Made by a program: the position numbers and the translations under genes. This document shows positions 1 to 6,542 of a stretch of DNA of 13,116 nucleotides, in pieces (position 1 is the stretch's first letter; each line of letters starts with the position of its first letter). The DNA lies in NCBI GenBank assembly GCA_945957225.1, contig CAMFKK010000028.1, forward strand, positions 1 through 13,116, read 5' to 3'. Source of the DNA: an uncultured Sphingobacteriia bacterium. Its GTDB lineage: Bacteria; Bacteroidota; Bacteroidia; Chitinophagales; Chitinophagaceae. The notes below the pieces were generated by a model. The model was given only the letters and a program-made list of their open reading frames with translations, was not told where the DNA came from and did not search any database.

Positions 1-1607
1 CAGCTGAATTAATTCAAACAGAAGGGGAAGCTTCTTTTAAAAATATATCTGGTACCAGTTTGCTCTATGCAGACAATACATTGGATGAGATCTTTAAAGA
101 CATCAATTCTCAAAAAAATTATATTTTAATTGCAGGCAGATGGTATAGCAGTAGTTCTATGAATGGTCCATGGGAATTTGTTGCTGCAGACCAATTGCCT
201 TCTGATTTTGCCAAAATCCCTGCTGGCTCTGAAAAAGACGGAGTATTAGCTAGTGTAGCAGGTACAGATGCGGCAGAAGAGGCCAAGGCCGATGCCGTAA
301 TTCCTCAAACAGCCAAGATTGATAGGGCTACTGCTAAGTGTACCGTTACCTATGATGGTGATCCTAAGTTTTCACCCATTGACAATACCACGCTCTATGT
401 AGCTGACAATAGCAATATCACCGTCATCAAAGCGGGCAATAAATATTTTGCAGTTGAAAATGGAGTTTGGTTCCAAAGCAAACAAGCCACTGGTCCATGG
501 GAAGTGAGTACAGAAAGACCAAGTGATGTAGAAAAAATTCCGCCAAGCAGTTCTGCTTATAATACCAAATATGTGTACGTGTATGAAAGCACGCCTCAAT
601 ACGTGTATACTGGTTATACCCCTGGATATATGGGTGGCTATATTTACGGGCCTACTGTAGTTTGGGGAACGGGTTGGTACTATAGACCTTGGTATGGTAG
701 CATTTACTATCCTCGTCCAGTTACTTATGGATTTGGAATGCACTACAATCCATACTCAGGTTGGAGCATGAGTTTTGGTATGAGCTTTAACGTTGGTTGG
801 TTCCATTTTGGATTTAGCACAGGTGGTTATGGATATGGTTATGGCGGTGGATGGTTTGGCCCCCCAATGTATAGACCTCCATATGGTGGATGGGGATACC
901 ATGGTGGATACTATGGTGGTGGTTATGGACGCCCAGGTTATAGACCAGGAGGCAATAATATTGTGATTAACAAACCCAATATTAATATCAACAGACCAAC
1001 CAACAATATCAATATTGGTAGCAATAATACTATCAACAATAGTCATAACAACCTATATAAAAACAGAAAGGATGTGATCAGCACCAATAGTGTTGATAGA
1101 AGACCTGGAGGTTTGAATAATAGTAGACCAGGGAATAATGGCAACAATAATGTAAACAATCGTTTGCCAAATAATAATAATCGTTTACCCAATAATAATT
1201 CAAATAATTCCCGTCCTGGTGGTTTTGACCGTCCGGATGCAAGACCTGCAACAGGTGCACAAAACAATATTTTCTCTGACAAAGAAGGAAATATTTTCCA
1301 AAAAGACAATAAGGGTAATTGGAACCAACGAGATAAAAATCAGTGGAAGCCTGCAGACAACAATCGCTTACCCAGTGATATTACCAGAGATGATCGCAGC
1401 CGCGATAGGGCCAATACCCGTGAGCAAATGCAGCGCCCATCTTTCCCTTCAAACAATGGTCCTTCAACAAGACCAAGCATGCCACAGAATAGACCTACTC
1501 CGCAAGCTAGACCAACACCACAGTCTAGACCCATGCCTCAATCCAGACCAGTGCCACAGAGCAGACCCGCTCCAGCTGGGGGTAGAGGAAGGATTGGAAG
1601 AGGATAA
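1..1607 (+). CDS. GPW-module, Gly/Tyr- and Asn-rich surface-type protein (5' end missing)
   Basis: The frame is open to the left window edge (first whole codon at 3), so the TTG at 60 is not the real start and the N-terminus lies outside. Counting from that TTG codon, two tandem modules are visible: residues about 1-57 and 110-165. Each has an (L/V)YxADN-like start, a hydrophobic stretch, G-x-W-(Y/F), then GPW and PSD...KIP. After them come a Tyr/Gly/Trp-rich stretch (about 170-298), an Asn-rich stretch (299-385), a short DKxGN...W segment (about 408-435) and an Arg-Pro-Gln repeat tail (478-507) ending in a Gly/Arg-rich tip. Similar Bacteroidota proteins are sometimes labelled 'carbohydrate-binding family V/XII', but nothing here proves sugar binding. 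The composition suggests an exposed or matrix-like protein; no transmembrane helix is seen. It ends just before an intrinsic terminator and faces the next gene convergently. Function unknown. Confidence 0.85.
   Translation, partial: AELIQTEGEASFKNISGTSLLYADNTLDEIFKDINSQKNYILIAGRWYSSSSMNGPWEFVAADQLPSDFAKIPAGSEKDGVLASVAGTDAAEEAKADAVIPQTAKIDRATAKCTVTYDGDPKFSPIDNTTLYVADNSNITVIKAGNKYFAVENGVWFQSKQATGPWEVSTERPSDVEKIPPSSSAYNTKYVYVYESTPQYVYTGYTPGYMGGYIYGPTVVWGTGWYYRPWYGSIYYPRPVTYGFGMHYNPYSGWSMSFGMSFNVGWFHFGFSTGGYGYGYGGGWFGPPMYRPPYGGWGYHGGYYGGGYGRPGYRPGGNNIVINKPNININRPTNNINIGSNNTINNSHNNLYKNRKDVISTNSVDRRPGGLNNSRPGNNGNNNVNNRLPNNNNRLPNNNSNNSRPGGFDRPDARPATGAQNNIFSDKEGNIFQKDNKGNWNQRDKNQWKPADNNRLPSDITRDDRSRDRANTREQMQRPSFPSNNGPSTRPSMPQNRPTPQARPTPQSRPMPQSRPVPQSRPAPAGGRGRIGRG
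1491..1580 (+). repeat. Five-unit RPxPQS hexapeptide coding repeat
   Basis: Five consecutive 18-base units encode RPTPQA, RPTPQS, RPMPQS, RPVPQS and RPAPAG. The DNA units are similar but not identical (agacctactccgcaa, agaccaacaccacag, agacccatgcctcaa and so on), so the repeat is old at the nucleotide level and is kept at the protein level. It forms a Pro-rich, positively charged tail of the upstream-truncated protein. Such short repeats can change copy number between strains. Confidence 0.85.
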
Positions 1608-1629
1608 AGCCTACAATAAATTTTAGAGA

Positions 1630-1656
1630 ACCGCTCCAGATTGGGGCGGTTTTTTT
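1630..1656 (+). terminator. Rho-independent terminator of the left + strand gene
   Basis: A 9-bp stem, ACCGCTCCA (1630-1638) pairing with TGGGGCGGT (1642-1650) with one G-T wobble, closes a 3-base loop and runs straight into seven T residues (1650-1656). It lies 22 bases after the TAA stop. The A side has no long A run, so it should work mainly for the + strand. Confidence 0.9.
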
Positions 1657-1688
1657 GTGCATTGTAGGTATATCCTTTTTGCTTTCAA

Positions 1689-2942
1689 CTAAAATGACTC
1701 CTCGTATTTGTTTACTAGAGAAAGGATCTCTCCAAAACTATTGTCCCTAAGATTAGCAATGGCTAGTGCTCCTTTTTTTGTTTTGGGATTAAAATAGATA
1801 AAGGAATACACGCCTGTGTTTCCTCCAAAATGCAAAACCGTTCCTTTAGCAGAAACAGACCATAGTGTAGCAATATTAAATTTGCCATTGAAGATACTTG
1901 AGTCAGTTTTGTTCAAACCATCACAATTTAATTGTGGCTTGAATAATATTTGATACGATGACTGTTTGAGTAATTTTCCTTGACCATTGGCGCCTCTAAT
2001 CATTTCAATTAGGTATTTACTTATGTCAATGGCATTGGTTTTAAGACCACTTACTGGATAATTGGTCATATAATATTGAGGATGCTCTACTACAGAAGTT
2101 GGTTTCTGTTCATCATTCTGGGCGTAGATCTTGCTTACTAATTTTGCGTCTATATCTTCAAAATTCCATCCTGTCTGCTTCATTTCTAAGGGCTGAAAAA
2201 TGTATTTTTTTGTAAAGTCAATAAAGGACAATCCTGATTTGATTTCCACAATTCTAGCAGCAATAGCAGCACCCAAATTGGAATATTGAAAATACTTGCC
2301 CGGTTCCTTATTCAAAAAAGTACTATCGGTATACCAACTGGCTTTTGGTTGCGTGTATTTTTGGATATGCTCATCCAAAGAGATTTTTTTACCCATTCTA
2401 TAGTAAGCAAGGTTGGGCTGTAGATAAGCTGGTAAACTGTCATATTGTTTACTATCATTGACAATACAAATATCTGCTTCGCCAATATAATATGGCACAA
2501 ATGCGTCATCAATGATACTGGAGGTATGAGTTACCAGATGCCTGACGGTAATGGGTGTATTGCGGAAATGCGGATTAACTATTGAATAAGGAAGAATTTG
2601 GTTAATGGGTTGGTCAAGATTTAATTTTCCCTGTTCTACTAGTTTTAAGATGGATAATGCCACAAAGGTTTTAGAAATAGAAGCCACCCAGTTAATGCTT
2701 TCTGGACTGAATGGGATTCCCTTTTTAATATCAGCCATTCCAAACCCTTTTGAATACAATACTTCCTTGTCACTGACAATAGCAACCGAAAACCCCGGAA
2801 TCAGACTTTGTTGGGAGAATCTAGTTAGTGCTTGAGTTAGGCTGTCTTTGGCGATGACTGCATGGTCACTTTTTTTGTTCTGCGCAATAGAAACCAAAGA
2901 AAACAAACAACAAATTGAAACACTTACCATTATTTTTTTCAT
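1689..2942 (-). CDS. Secreted beta-lactamase-family serine hydrolase
   Basis: This 417-residue protein belongs to the beta-lactamase/class C-like serine hydrolase family (Pfam Beta-lactamase), which includes esterases, D-aminopeptidases and penicillin-binding-like enzymes. The catalytic motifs are in order: S88-I-S-K91 (nucleophile Ser and general base Lys), Y220-S-N222, and H371-F-G373 in place of KTG. A signal peptide covers about residues 1-20, with likely cleavage after SIA and before Gln21, so the enzyme should act in the periplasm or outside. Start ATG at 2940-2942, no Shine-Dalgarno as usual in Bacteroidota; stop is TAG. It follows the ABC ATPase gene by 48 bases on the same strand and may share its transcript. 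HxG instead of KTG argues against a true antibiotic-resistance enzyme; an esterase or peptidase role is more likely, but the substrate cannot be read from the sequence. Confidence 0.92.
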   Translation of the reverse strand: MKKIMVSVSICCLFSLVSIAQNKKSDHAVIAKDSLTQALTRFSQQSLIPGFSVAIVSDKEVLYSKGFGMADIKKGIPFSPESINWVASISKTFVALSILKLVEQGKLNLDQPINQILPYSIVNPHFRNTPITVRHLVTHTSSIIDDAFVPYYIGEADICIVNDSKQYDSLPAYLQPNLAYYRMGKKISLDEHIQKYTQPKASWYTDSTFLNKEPGKYFQYSNLGAAIAARIVEIKSGLSFIDFTKKYIFQPLEMKQTGWNFEDIDAKLVSKIYAQNDEQKPTSVVEHPQYYMTNYPVSGLKTNAIDISKYLIEMIRGANGQGKLLKQSSYQILFKPQLNCDGLNKTDSSIFNGKFNIATLWSVSAKGTVLHFGGNTGVYSFIYFNPKTKKGALAIANLRDNSFGEILSLVNKYEESF

Positions 2943-2990
2943 GATAGAGACATCTTTGAATATTTCCTAGACGCATGAAATTGACAAAAG

Positions 2991-3641
2991 TTACATGCTG
3001 GTATATGAGTGCTTCTCAAGGTCATCTAAATTACTTGCTAGATATGTTTTTCCATTAGAGAGAACATAAAAATTATCACAGATTCCAATGACATCTTGAT
3101 ACATATGATCTGTAATAATCAAGCCCTTATTGGCTTTTTCTTCAAGCATCAAAGCCTTAACCTGTTCAATGTGAATAGGGCTCAAATGGGTAAATGGTTC
3201 ATCCAATAATACAAATTGTGTTTTTGATTTGAGAATCACATATAATTCAATTAGACGATGCTCACCGCCGGATAGGCTACCAATGGTTGAAGTAGGGGTT
3301 CCTTTGAATGAAACAAAGCGCTCTTCAAATAGAGAGTAAGCAATTCCGAAATCTTGGAAGACCCTTTTTAAAGAAAGATTTTTTGGAATAAAATTAAATT
3401 GAGGCAGGTATTTGATAAGTTCAGGTTGTTGGTATGCAAAAGGTTGAGATTGATTGTCAATTCGAATTGATTTTTCGGCAGCCAGAATTCCGTAAACAAT
3501 TTTCAGCAAGCTAGACTTGCCTGTTCCATTTCTACCAAGAAGTCCAGTAATCATTCCTGTTTCAGCCGTCAAATAAATATCTGACAGGATCTTTCTCTCA
3601 CCCAAAGACAATTGAATACTATCTGCTTCCAGTTTGTGCAT
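2991..3641 (-). CDS. ABC transporter ATP-binding protein (LptB-like)
   Basis: A 216-residue single ABC ATPase with all motifs in order: Walker A GRNGTGKS (36-43), Q-loop Gln81, signature LSGGE (123-127), Walker B FVLLDEP (143-149, catalytic Glu148) and the switch His179 in ITDH. The DEPF...ITDH arrangement resembles the LptB/branched-chain class of ATPases. The frame also has an ATG at 3683 adding 14 residues, but the ATG at 3639-3641 is preferred: it overlaps the TAA of the upstream membrane-protein gene as TAATG, typical of translational coupling, and starts directly at the beta-strand before Walker A. It is expected to sit at the inner face of the cytoplasmic membrane and energise a membrane partner, most simply the 102-residue protein encoded just before it. 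The transported substrate is unknown. Confidence 0.93.
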   Translation of the reverse strand: MHKLEADSIQLSLGERKILSDIYLTAETGMITGLLGRNGTGKSSLLKIVYGILAAEKSIRIDNQSQPFAYQQPELIKYLPQFNFIPKNLSLKRVFQDFGIAYSLFEERFVSFKGTPTSTIGSLSGGEHRLIELYVILKSKTQFVLLDEPFTHLSPIHIEQVKALMLEEKANKGLIITDHMYQDVIGICDNFYVLSNGKTYLASNLDDLEKHSYTSM

Positions 3642-3949
3642 TATTTGAATTGATAAATCAAAAAGATAAGAGTTAGGAAGCAAACTAAATCAAAAATGAA
3701 TGTAAATGCCCAAAGCTGCCATTTTGAAATTCCGTGATTATAATAGTAATAGTACTCTTTCTTCTTGTTGCCATTGATAAAATAATAGGTTAGCCCAAGA
3801 CTGGCTATTTTAAGCCAAAATATCACCTTGAAAATGCTCATCCCGTTTACCCAAAACAGACTAATGGAAACAACTTGGATAACTACTGAAAATAGCAGGT
3901 AATTTTTATAAAATCTACCAAATAAAGGAATGCGTTTATATAAATGCAT
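3641..3949 (-). CDS. Small three-helix membrane protein, likely partner of the ABC ATPase
   Basis: A 102-residue protein with three strongly hydrophobic segments at about residues 16-35, 39-58 and 80-100, and a basic, Tyr-rich loop (KKKEYYYYY, about 62-70) between the second and third. No family is recognised. Its TAA stop shares a base with the ATG of the ABC ATPase gene (TAATG), so the two are almost certainly co-translated, and the natural inference is that this is the membrane subunit or an accessory membrane anchor of that ATPase. It is much shorter than a normal ABC permease (usually five or six helices), so it would have to oligomerise or work with a subunit encoded elsewhere. Start ATG at 3947-3949; there are 53 bases to the upstream GTPase gene. 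Confidence 0.8.
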   Translation of the reverse strand: MHLYKRIPLFGRFYKNYLLFSVVIQVVSISLFWVNGMSIFKVIFWLKIASLGLTYYFINGNKKKEYYYYYNHGISKWQLWAFTFIFDLVCFLTLIFLIYQFK

Positions 3950-4002
3950 GTTTAAAAATAGTAAAATCTAAACACAGGCTATTTTATTGTTGAACGCTAT
4001 TT

Positions 4003-5211
4003 CTAGATGTCTTTGGGAAAAGGGTCTGCTAATCTAACTTTTGTATCAAATAAATACTGTTCGTTTTCTTGCAACAAACAGGATTCAAGATCTGAAATCA
4101 TTTTTTCTTTTTGAATGTCTTGACCAATAAAAACTAGTTCATTCATTCTGTCTCCCCAATGTTTATGCCATCTCTTTTCTAACAATGCTTGGTTTTCAAC
4201 AAATGATTGATATTTTATACGCTCATTATAAGGCATACTGCACCACCAAACACCTGCGCGTTCAAGTCTAGAAGACCCCCCAGCTTGAGAAAAATTAATT
4301 GCATCATCAGGTCTTGAAGCCAACCAAAATAGCCCTTTTGCTCTTATAATGCCATTCGGGTATTGTTCGTTTAAATATTTCCAGAACCTAACTGGATGAA
4401 AGGGTTTATTATTTCTAAATACAAAAGAGGAAATCCCATATTCTTCAGTTTCAGGAGTGTGGCTTTCTACTTCTAATTCTTTTTGCCAGCCTGCAGATGA
4501 CTGTGCTTCCTCAAAATCAAAAAGCTTTGTATTCAAAATTTCATTGGGTGAAATTTTACTAAAACTTGAATGTATAATTTTAGCGCCAGGATTTAATTTG
4601 TGTATGGCAGCTTTCAATAATCCAACTGTCTTTTCATCAACTAAATCAATTTTGTTTAAAACAATTACATTGGCAAATTCAATTTGATCTGTTAATAGAT
4701 TTACGATGGTGCGATGGTCTCCCTCCATGTCAGTTAATTTTCTGTCAATCAAAAGCTCATTTGTACCAAAGTCGTTAAAAAAATTAAAACAATCCACAAC
4801 GGTAACCATTGTATCAATATAGCTAAACTTTGAAAGGTCAATTCCTTTTTCTTCGTCAACAAAACTGAAAGTTTGTGCAACTGGAACAGGTTCACTGATA
4901 CCTGTAGATTCAATAAGTAGATAATCAAATCTGCCTTCATTTGCCAATTTTTCAACCTCTATCATTAAATCTTCACGCAATGTGCAGCAAATACAACCAT
5001 TGCTCATTTCTACTAATTTTTCTTCGGTTCTTGAAAGCACATTCTGTTCATTCACTAACCTGGCATCTACATTAACTTCACTCATATCATTTACTATTAC
5101 TGCCACTTTAAGTCCTTCTTTATTGTGTAAAACATGATTCAATAATGTGGTTTTGCCTGCTCCCAAAAAGCCACTTAAAACTGTTACGGGTAATTTCTTG
5201 TTTTTTAACAT
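4003..5211 (-). CDS. COG0523 (CobW/YciC/ZigA-type) metallochaperone GTPase
   Basis: A 402-residue G3E-family GTPase. Motifs: Walker A GFLGAGKT (14-21), the metal-binding CxCC motif C73-I-C75-C76 within GCICC, Glu101 in LLIESTGISEP, and the guanine-specificity motif NKID (186-189). The C-terminal CobW_C domain (about 290-395) has the family's GDRMNELVFIG and final DPFP patterns. This subgroup loads or distributes metal, usually zinc, and is often induced by zinc shortage; cobalamin biosynthesis is unlikely as no cob genes are nearby. An in-frame ATG at 5292 would give 429 residues but overlaps the upstream gene by 19 bases and adds a sequence with no family match; the ATG at 5209-5211 puts the first beta-strand right at the N-terminus as in the family. 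Stop is TAG. Cytoplasmic. No zinc-regulator site could be assigned in the 62-base leader. Confidence 0.92.
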   Translation of the reverse strand: MLKNKKLPVTVLSGFLGAGKTTLLNHVLHNKEGLKVAVIVNDMSEVNVDARLVNEQNVLSRTEEKLVEMSNGCICCTLREDLMIEVEKLANEGRFDYLLIESTGISEPVPVAQTFSFVDEEKGIDLSKFSYIDTMVTVVDCFNFFNDFGTNELLIDRKLTDMEGDHRTIVNLLTDQIEFANVIVLNKIDLVDEKTVGLLKAAIHKLNPGAKIIHSSFSKISPNEILNTKLFDFEEAQSSAGWQKELEVESHTPETEEYGISSFVFRNNKPFHPVRFWKYLNEQYPNGIIRAKGLFWLASRPDDAINFSQAGGSSRLERAGVWWCSMPYNERIKYQSFVENQALLEKRWHKHWGDRMNELVFIGQDIQKEKMISDLESCLLQENEQYLFDTKVRLADPFPKDI

Positions 5212-5273
5212 GGTAGGTATATTTGAATAGTTTTTTTGAATTATTTGTGATATATATTTTATAGTAAGATTAG

Positions 5274-6098
5274 CTACTGCATTTTTCTCCAAAGTGCATA
5301 CGCTTTTAAACCCTCCTTTGTCAAATATTGATTTCTGATGATTTTATATTTACTGAGTGTAAGATTAGCATGAAAATAAATACTGCTATCTACATTTGAT
5401 GGATGATATGACTTAGGCATTGCATAGGTAAAATAGCCCTGATTTCCTGCAAAAACCGGAATGGCAAAGAAATTTCTAGCAACCAGTTTCTTTGCTGAGT
5501 CAGCAAATTGAATTTTATTGGCTTCTACAAAGAAATCAACCGCATATGAAGGGTAGCCAAATAAATATCCATAAGCCCTGTTCCTGTCCCATTTTGATTC
5601 ATATTCAATAACTGATAAAACAACACTTGGATTGGTACTCGGTGTAAACCCCCATTGTCCAAAAAATGATTGGTATTGTTGAATTTTTTTTGCAAATACT
5701 GATCTCCTAATTACATAGATCTCTATGTTTCTAAAATTCTTTTCTGTGCGTTGAAATGGAACCATGACAAATAACCAATCCTTTTGACTCAAGGCATTAC
5801 AAACTTTTTGATAGGATTCAATTTTATAAATAATTGAATCCTTTTTTGCTACATGTATATCACCGTCTTGGTTACTTGAATCTTTTGCAATTGGTAATTG
5901 CAAAAACTTTACACTACTCATAGGTTTTAATGTATCCACAAGTGTAAACAATGCCTCATGATCCAATGCATAAGACAAAATTGAATCTGCTAAGGAAGAT
6001 TCATAATCAGTAGCTACTTCAGCTTTGGACCCAAGCTTTTGAGTAGTGCAGGCTGTTAAAATAAGTACAAATAATAAATTAAGCGTTAATGTTTTCAT
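5274..6098 (-). CDS. Lipoprotein of unknown function
   Basis: A 274-residue protein with a lipoprotein signal peptide: basic start, hydrophobic core, and lipobox L-T-A-C with the lipidated Cys17. The residues after Cys (TTQKLGSK) lack the acidic cluster that favours surface export of Bacteroidota lipoproteins, so the periplasmic side is more likely. The mature part is mixed alpha/beta without a motif I recognise; a Tyr/Gly/Phe-rich core (YGYLFGYPSYAVDFF, about residues 177-191) is the most distinctive segment. Stop is TAG. It precedes the metallochaperone gene by 62 bases on the same strand, so the two might be co-transcribed, but few His or Cys residues are present and a metal role is not supported by the sequence itself. 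Confidence 0.82.
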   Translation of the reverse strand: MKTLTLNLLFVLILTACTTQKLGSKAEVATDYESSLADSILSYALDHEALFTLVDTLKPMSSVKFLQLPIAKDSSNQDGDIHVAKKDSIIYKIESYQKVCNALSQKDWLFVMVPFQRTEKNFRNIEIYVIRRSVFAKKIQQYQSFFGQWGFTPSTNPSVVLSVIEYESKWDRNRAYGYLFGYPSYAVDFFVEANKIQFADSAKKLVARNFFAIPVFAGNQGYFTYAMPKSYHPSNVDSSIYFHANLTLSKYKIIRNQYLTKEGLKAYALWRKMQ

Positions 6099-6132
6099 AT
6101 AGCGAATGCTTTATTCAGCTTATAGGTAAAGT

Positions 6133-6173
6133 CAAGAATATAATTCTAGTTTCTGTTTTATCAGCAAGAATAT
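6133..6173. repeat. Paired CAAGAATAT direct repeats upstream of the lipoprotein gene
   Basis: The 9-mer CAAGAATAT occurs at 6133-6141 and again at 6165-6173, 32 bases apart (about three helical turns). The first copy is part of a perfect inverted repeat AGAAT-ATA-ATTCT (6135-6147). The pair sits in the 117-base gap that must hold the lipoprotein gene's promoter, so it could be an operator, but in AT-rich DNA such matches can arise by chance. Confidence 0.3.
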
Positions 6174-6215
6174 CATTAATAGAATAGATCATTTAGTTTA
6201 TTGTTTTGACATTTT

Positions 6216-6542
6216 TCAAAACTGTTTTAAAAAAGTCAACTTAGAAATAAAAGATTGGTTTTGAACCGGACTATCCCTAAAACTACTTTCATTAAACACC
6301 AAGTACACAAAACTAAGTGGTGCAAATTCCCAACTTCCCCTAATATTCCACCTGCCTCGTTTGTCAAATGTATTATATTGATAAAATCCTGATACTTGCA
6401 TTCTTGGATTAGCTGCTAGGCGAATTCCTGTTGTATATAAATCGGTTTCAAAATTGTCATTTGTTGTACCAAAATTTTTAAAAACATTATGTTCATAATT
6501 AACAGAAATTGCAACTTGGGGTATTGGTGCATATCTACCTAC
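6216..6542 (-). pseudogene. C-terminal remainder of the DUF5916 protein after an in-frame TAG
   Basis: Directly after the TAG at 6543-6545 the same reading frame runs on for 108 codons without another stop to the TGA at 6216-6218. The translation (beginning VGRYAPIPQVAI and ending ISKLTFLKQF) is the expected end of a DUF5916 outer-membrane protein: alternating beta-strand pattern, the GFYQYNT, RGSWEFAPLSF and YLVFNESSF segments, and a terminal Phe typical of outer-membrane barrels. No start with a credible leader exists for it; the first ATG is internal, at 6401. It is therefore the severed 3' part of the upstream gene and not an independent gene. Together with the 627 codons before the TAG it would make a 736-residue protein, a normal length for this family. 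Confidence 0.88.

Noticed and set aside
1689..2942. Antibiotic-inactivating class C beta-lactamase
   Set aside because: SxxK and YxN are present but the third motif is HFG and not KTG, which is usual in esterase/peptidase relatives.
3642..3683. 14-residue N-terminal extension of the ABC ATPase starting at 3683
   Set aside because: It overlaps the upstream membrane-protein gene by 43 bases and precedes the natural domain start; the ATG at 3641 forms a TAATG overlap and fits the family.
3950..4002. AAAATAG/CTATTTT hairpin between the GTPase and small membrane protein genes as a terminator
   Set aside because: Seven AT-rich pairs around a 17-base loop; too weak to support in this AT-rich DNA.
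5222..5241. Repeated TTTGAAT (5222-5228 and 5235-5241) upstream of the COG0523 gene as a zinc-regulator site
   Set aside because: Short AT-rich direct repeat, not palindromic, and I know no matching Zur consensus for this phylum.
5212..5292. 27-residue N-terminal extension of the COG0523 GTPase
   Set aside because: It overlaps the lipoprotein gene's end and adds residues without family resemblance; the ATG at 5211 starts right before the first strand of the G domain.
6203..6222. Hairpin GTTTTGA/TCAAAAC at the end of the DUF5916 frame as a terminator
   Set aside because: Only 7 AT-rich base pairs, overlapping the stop codon and with no following T tract on the - strand.
6216..6401. Separate 61-residue gene
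   Set aside because: It is in the same frame as the DUF5916 gene and its sequence is the family's C-terminus; the open frame reaches back to the TAG at 6543, so it is a remnant and not a new gene.
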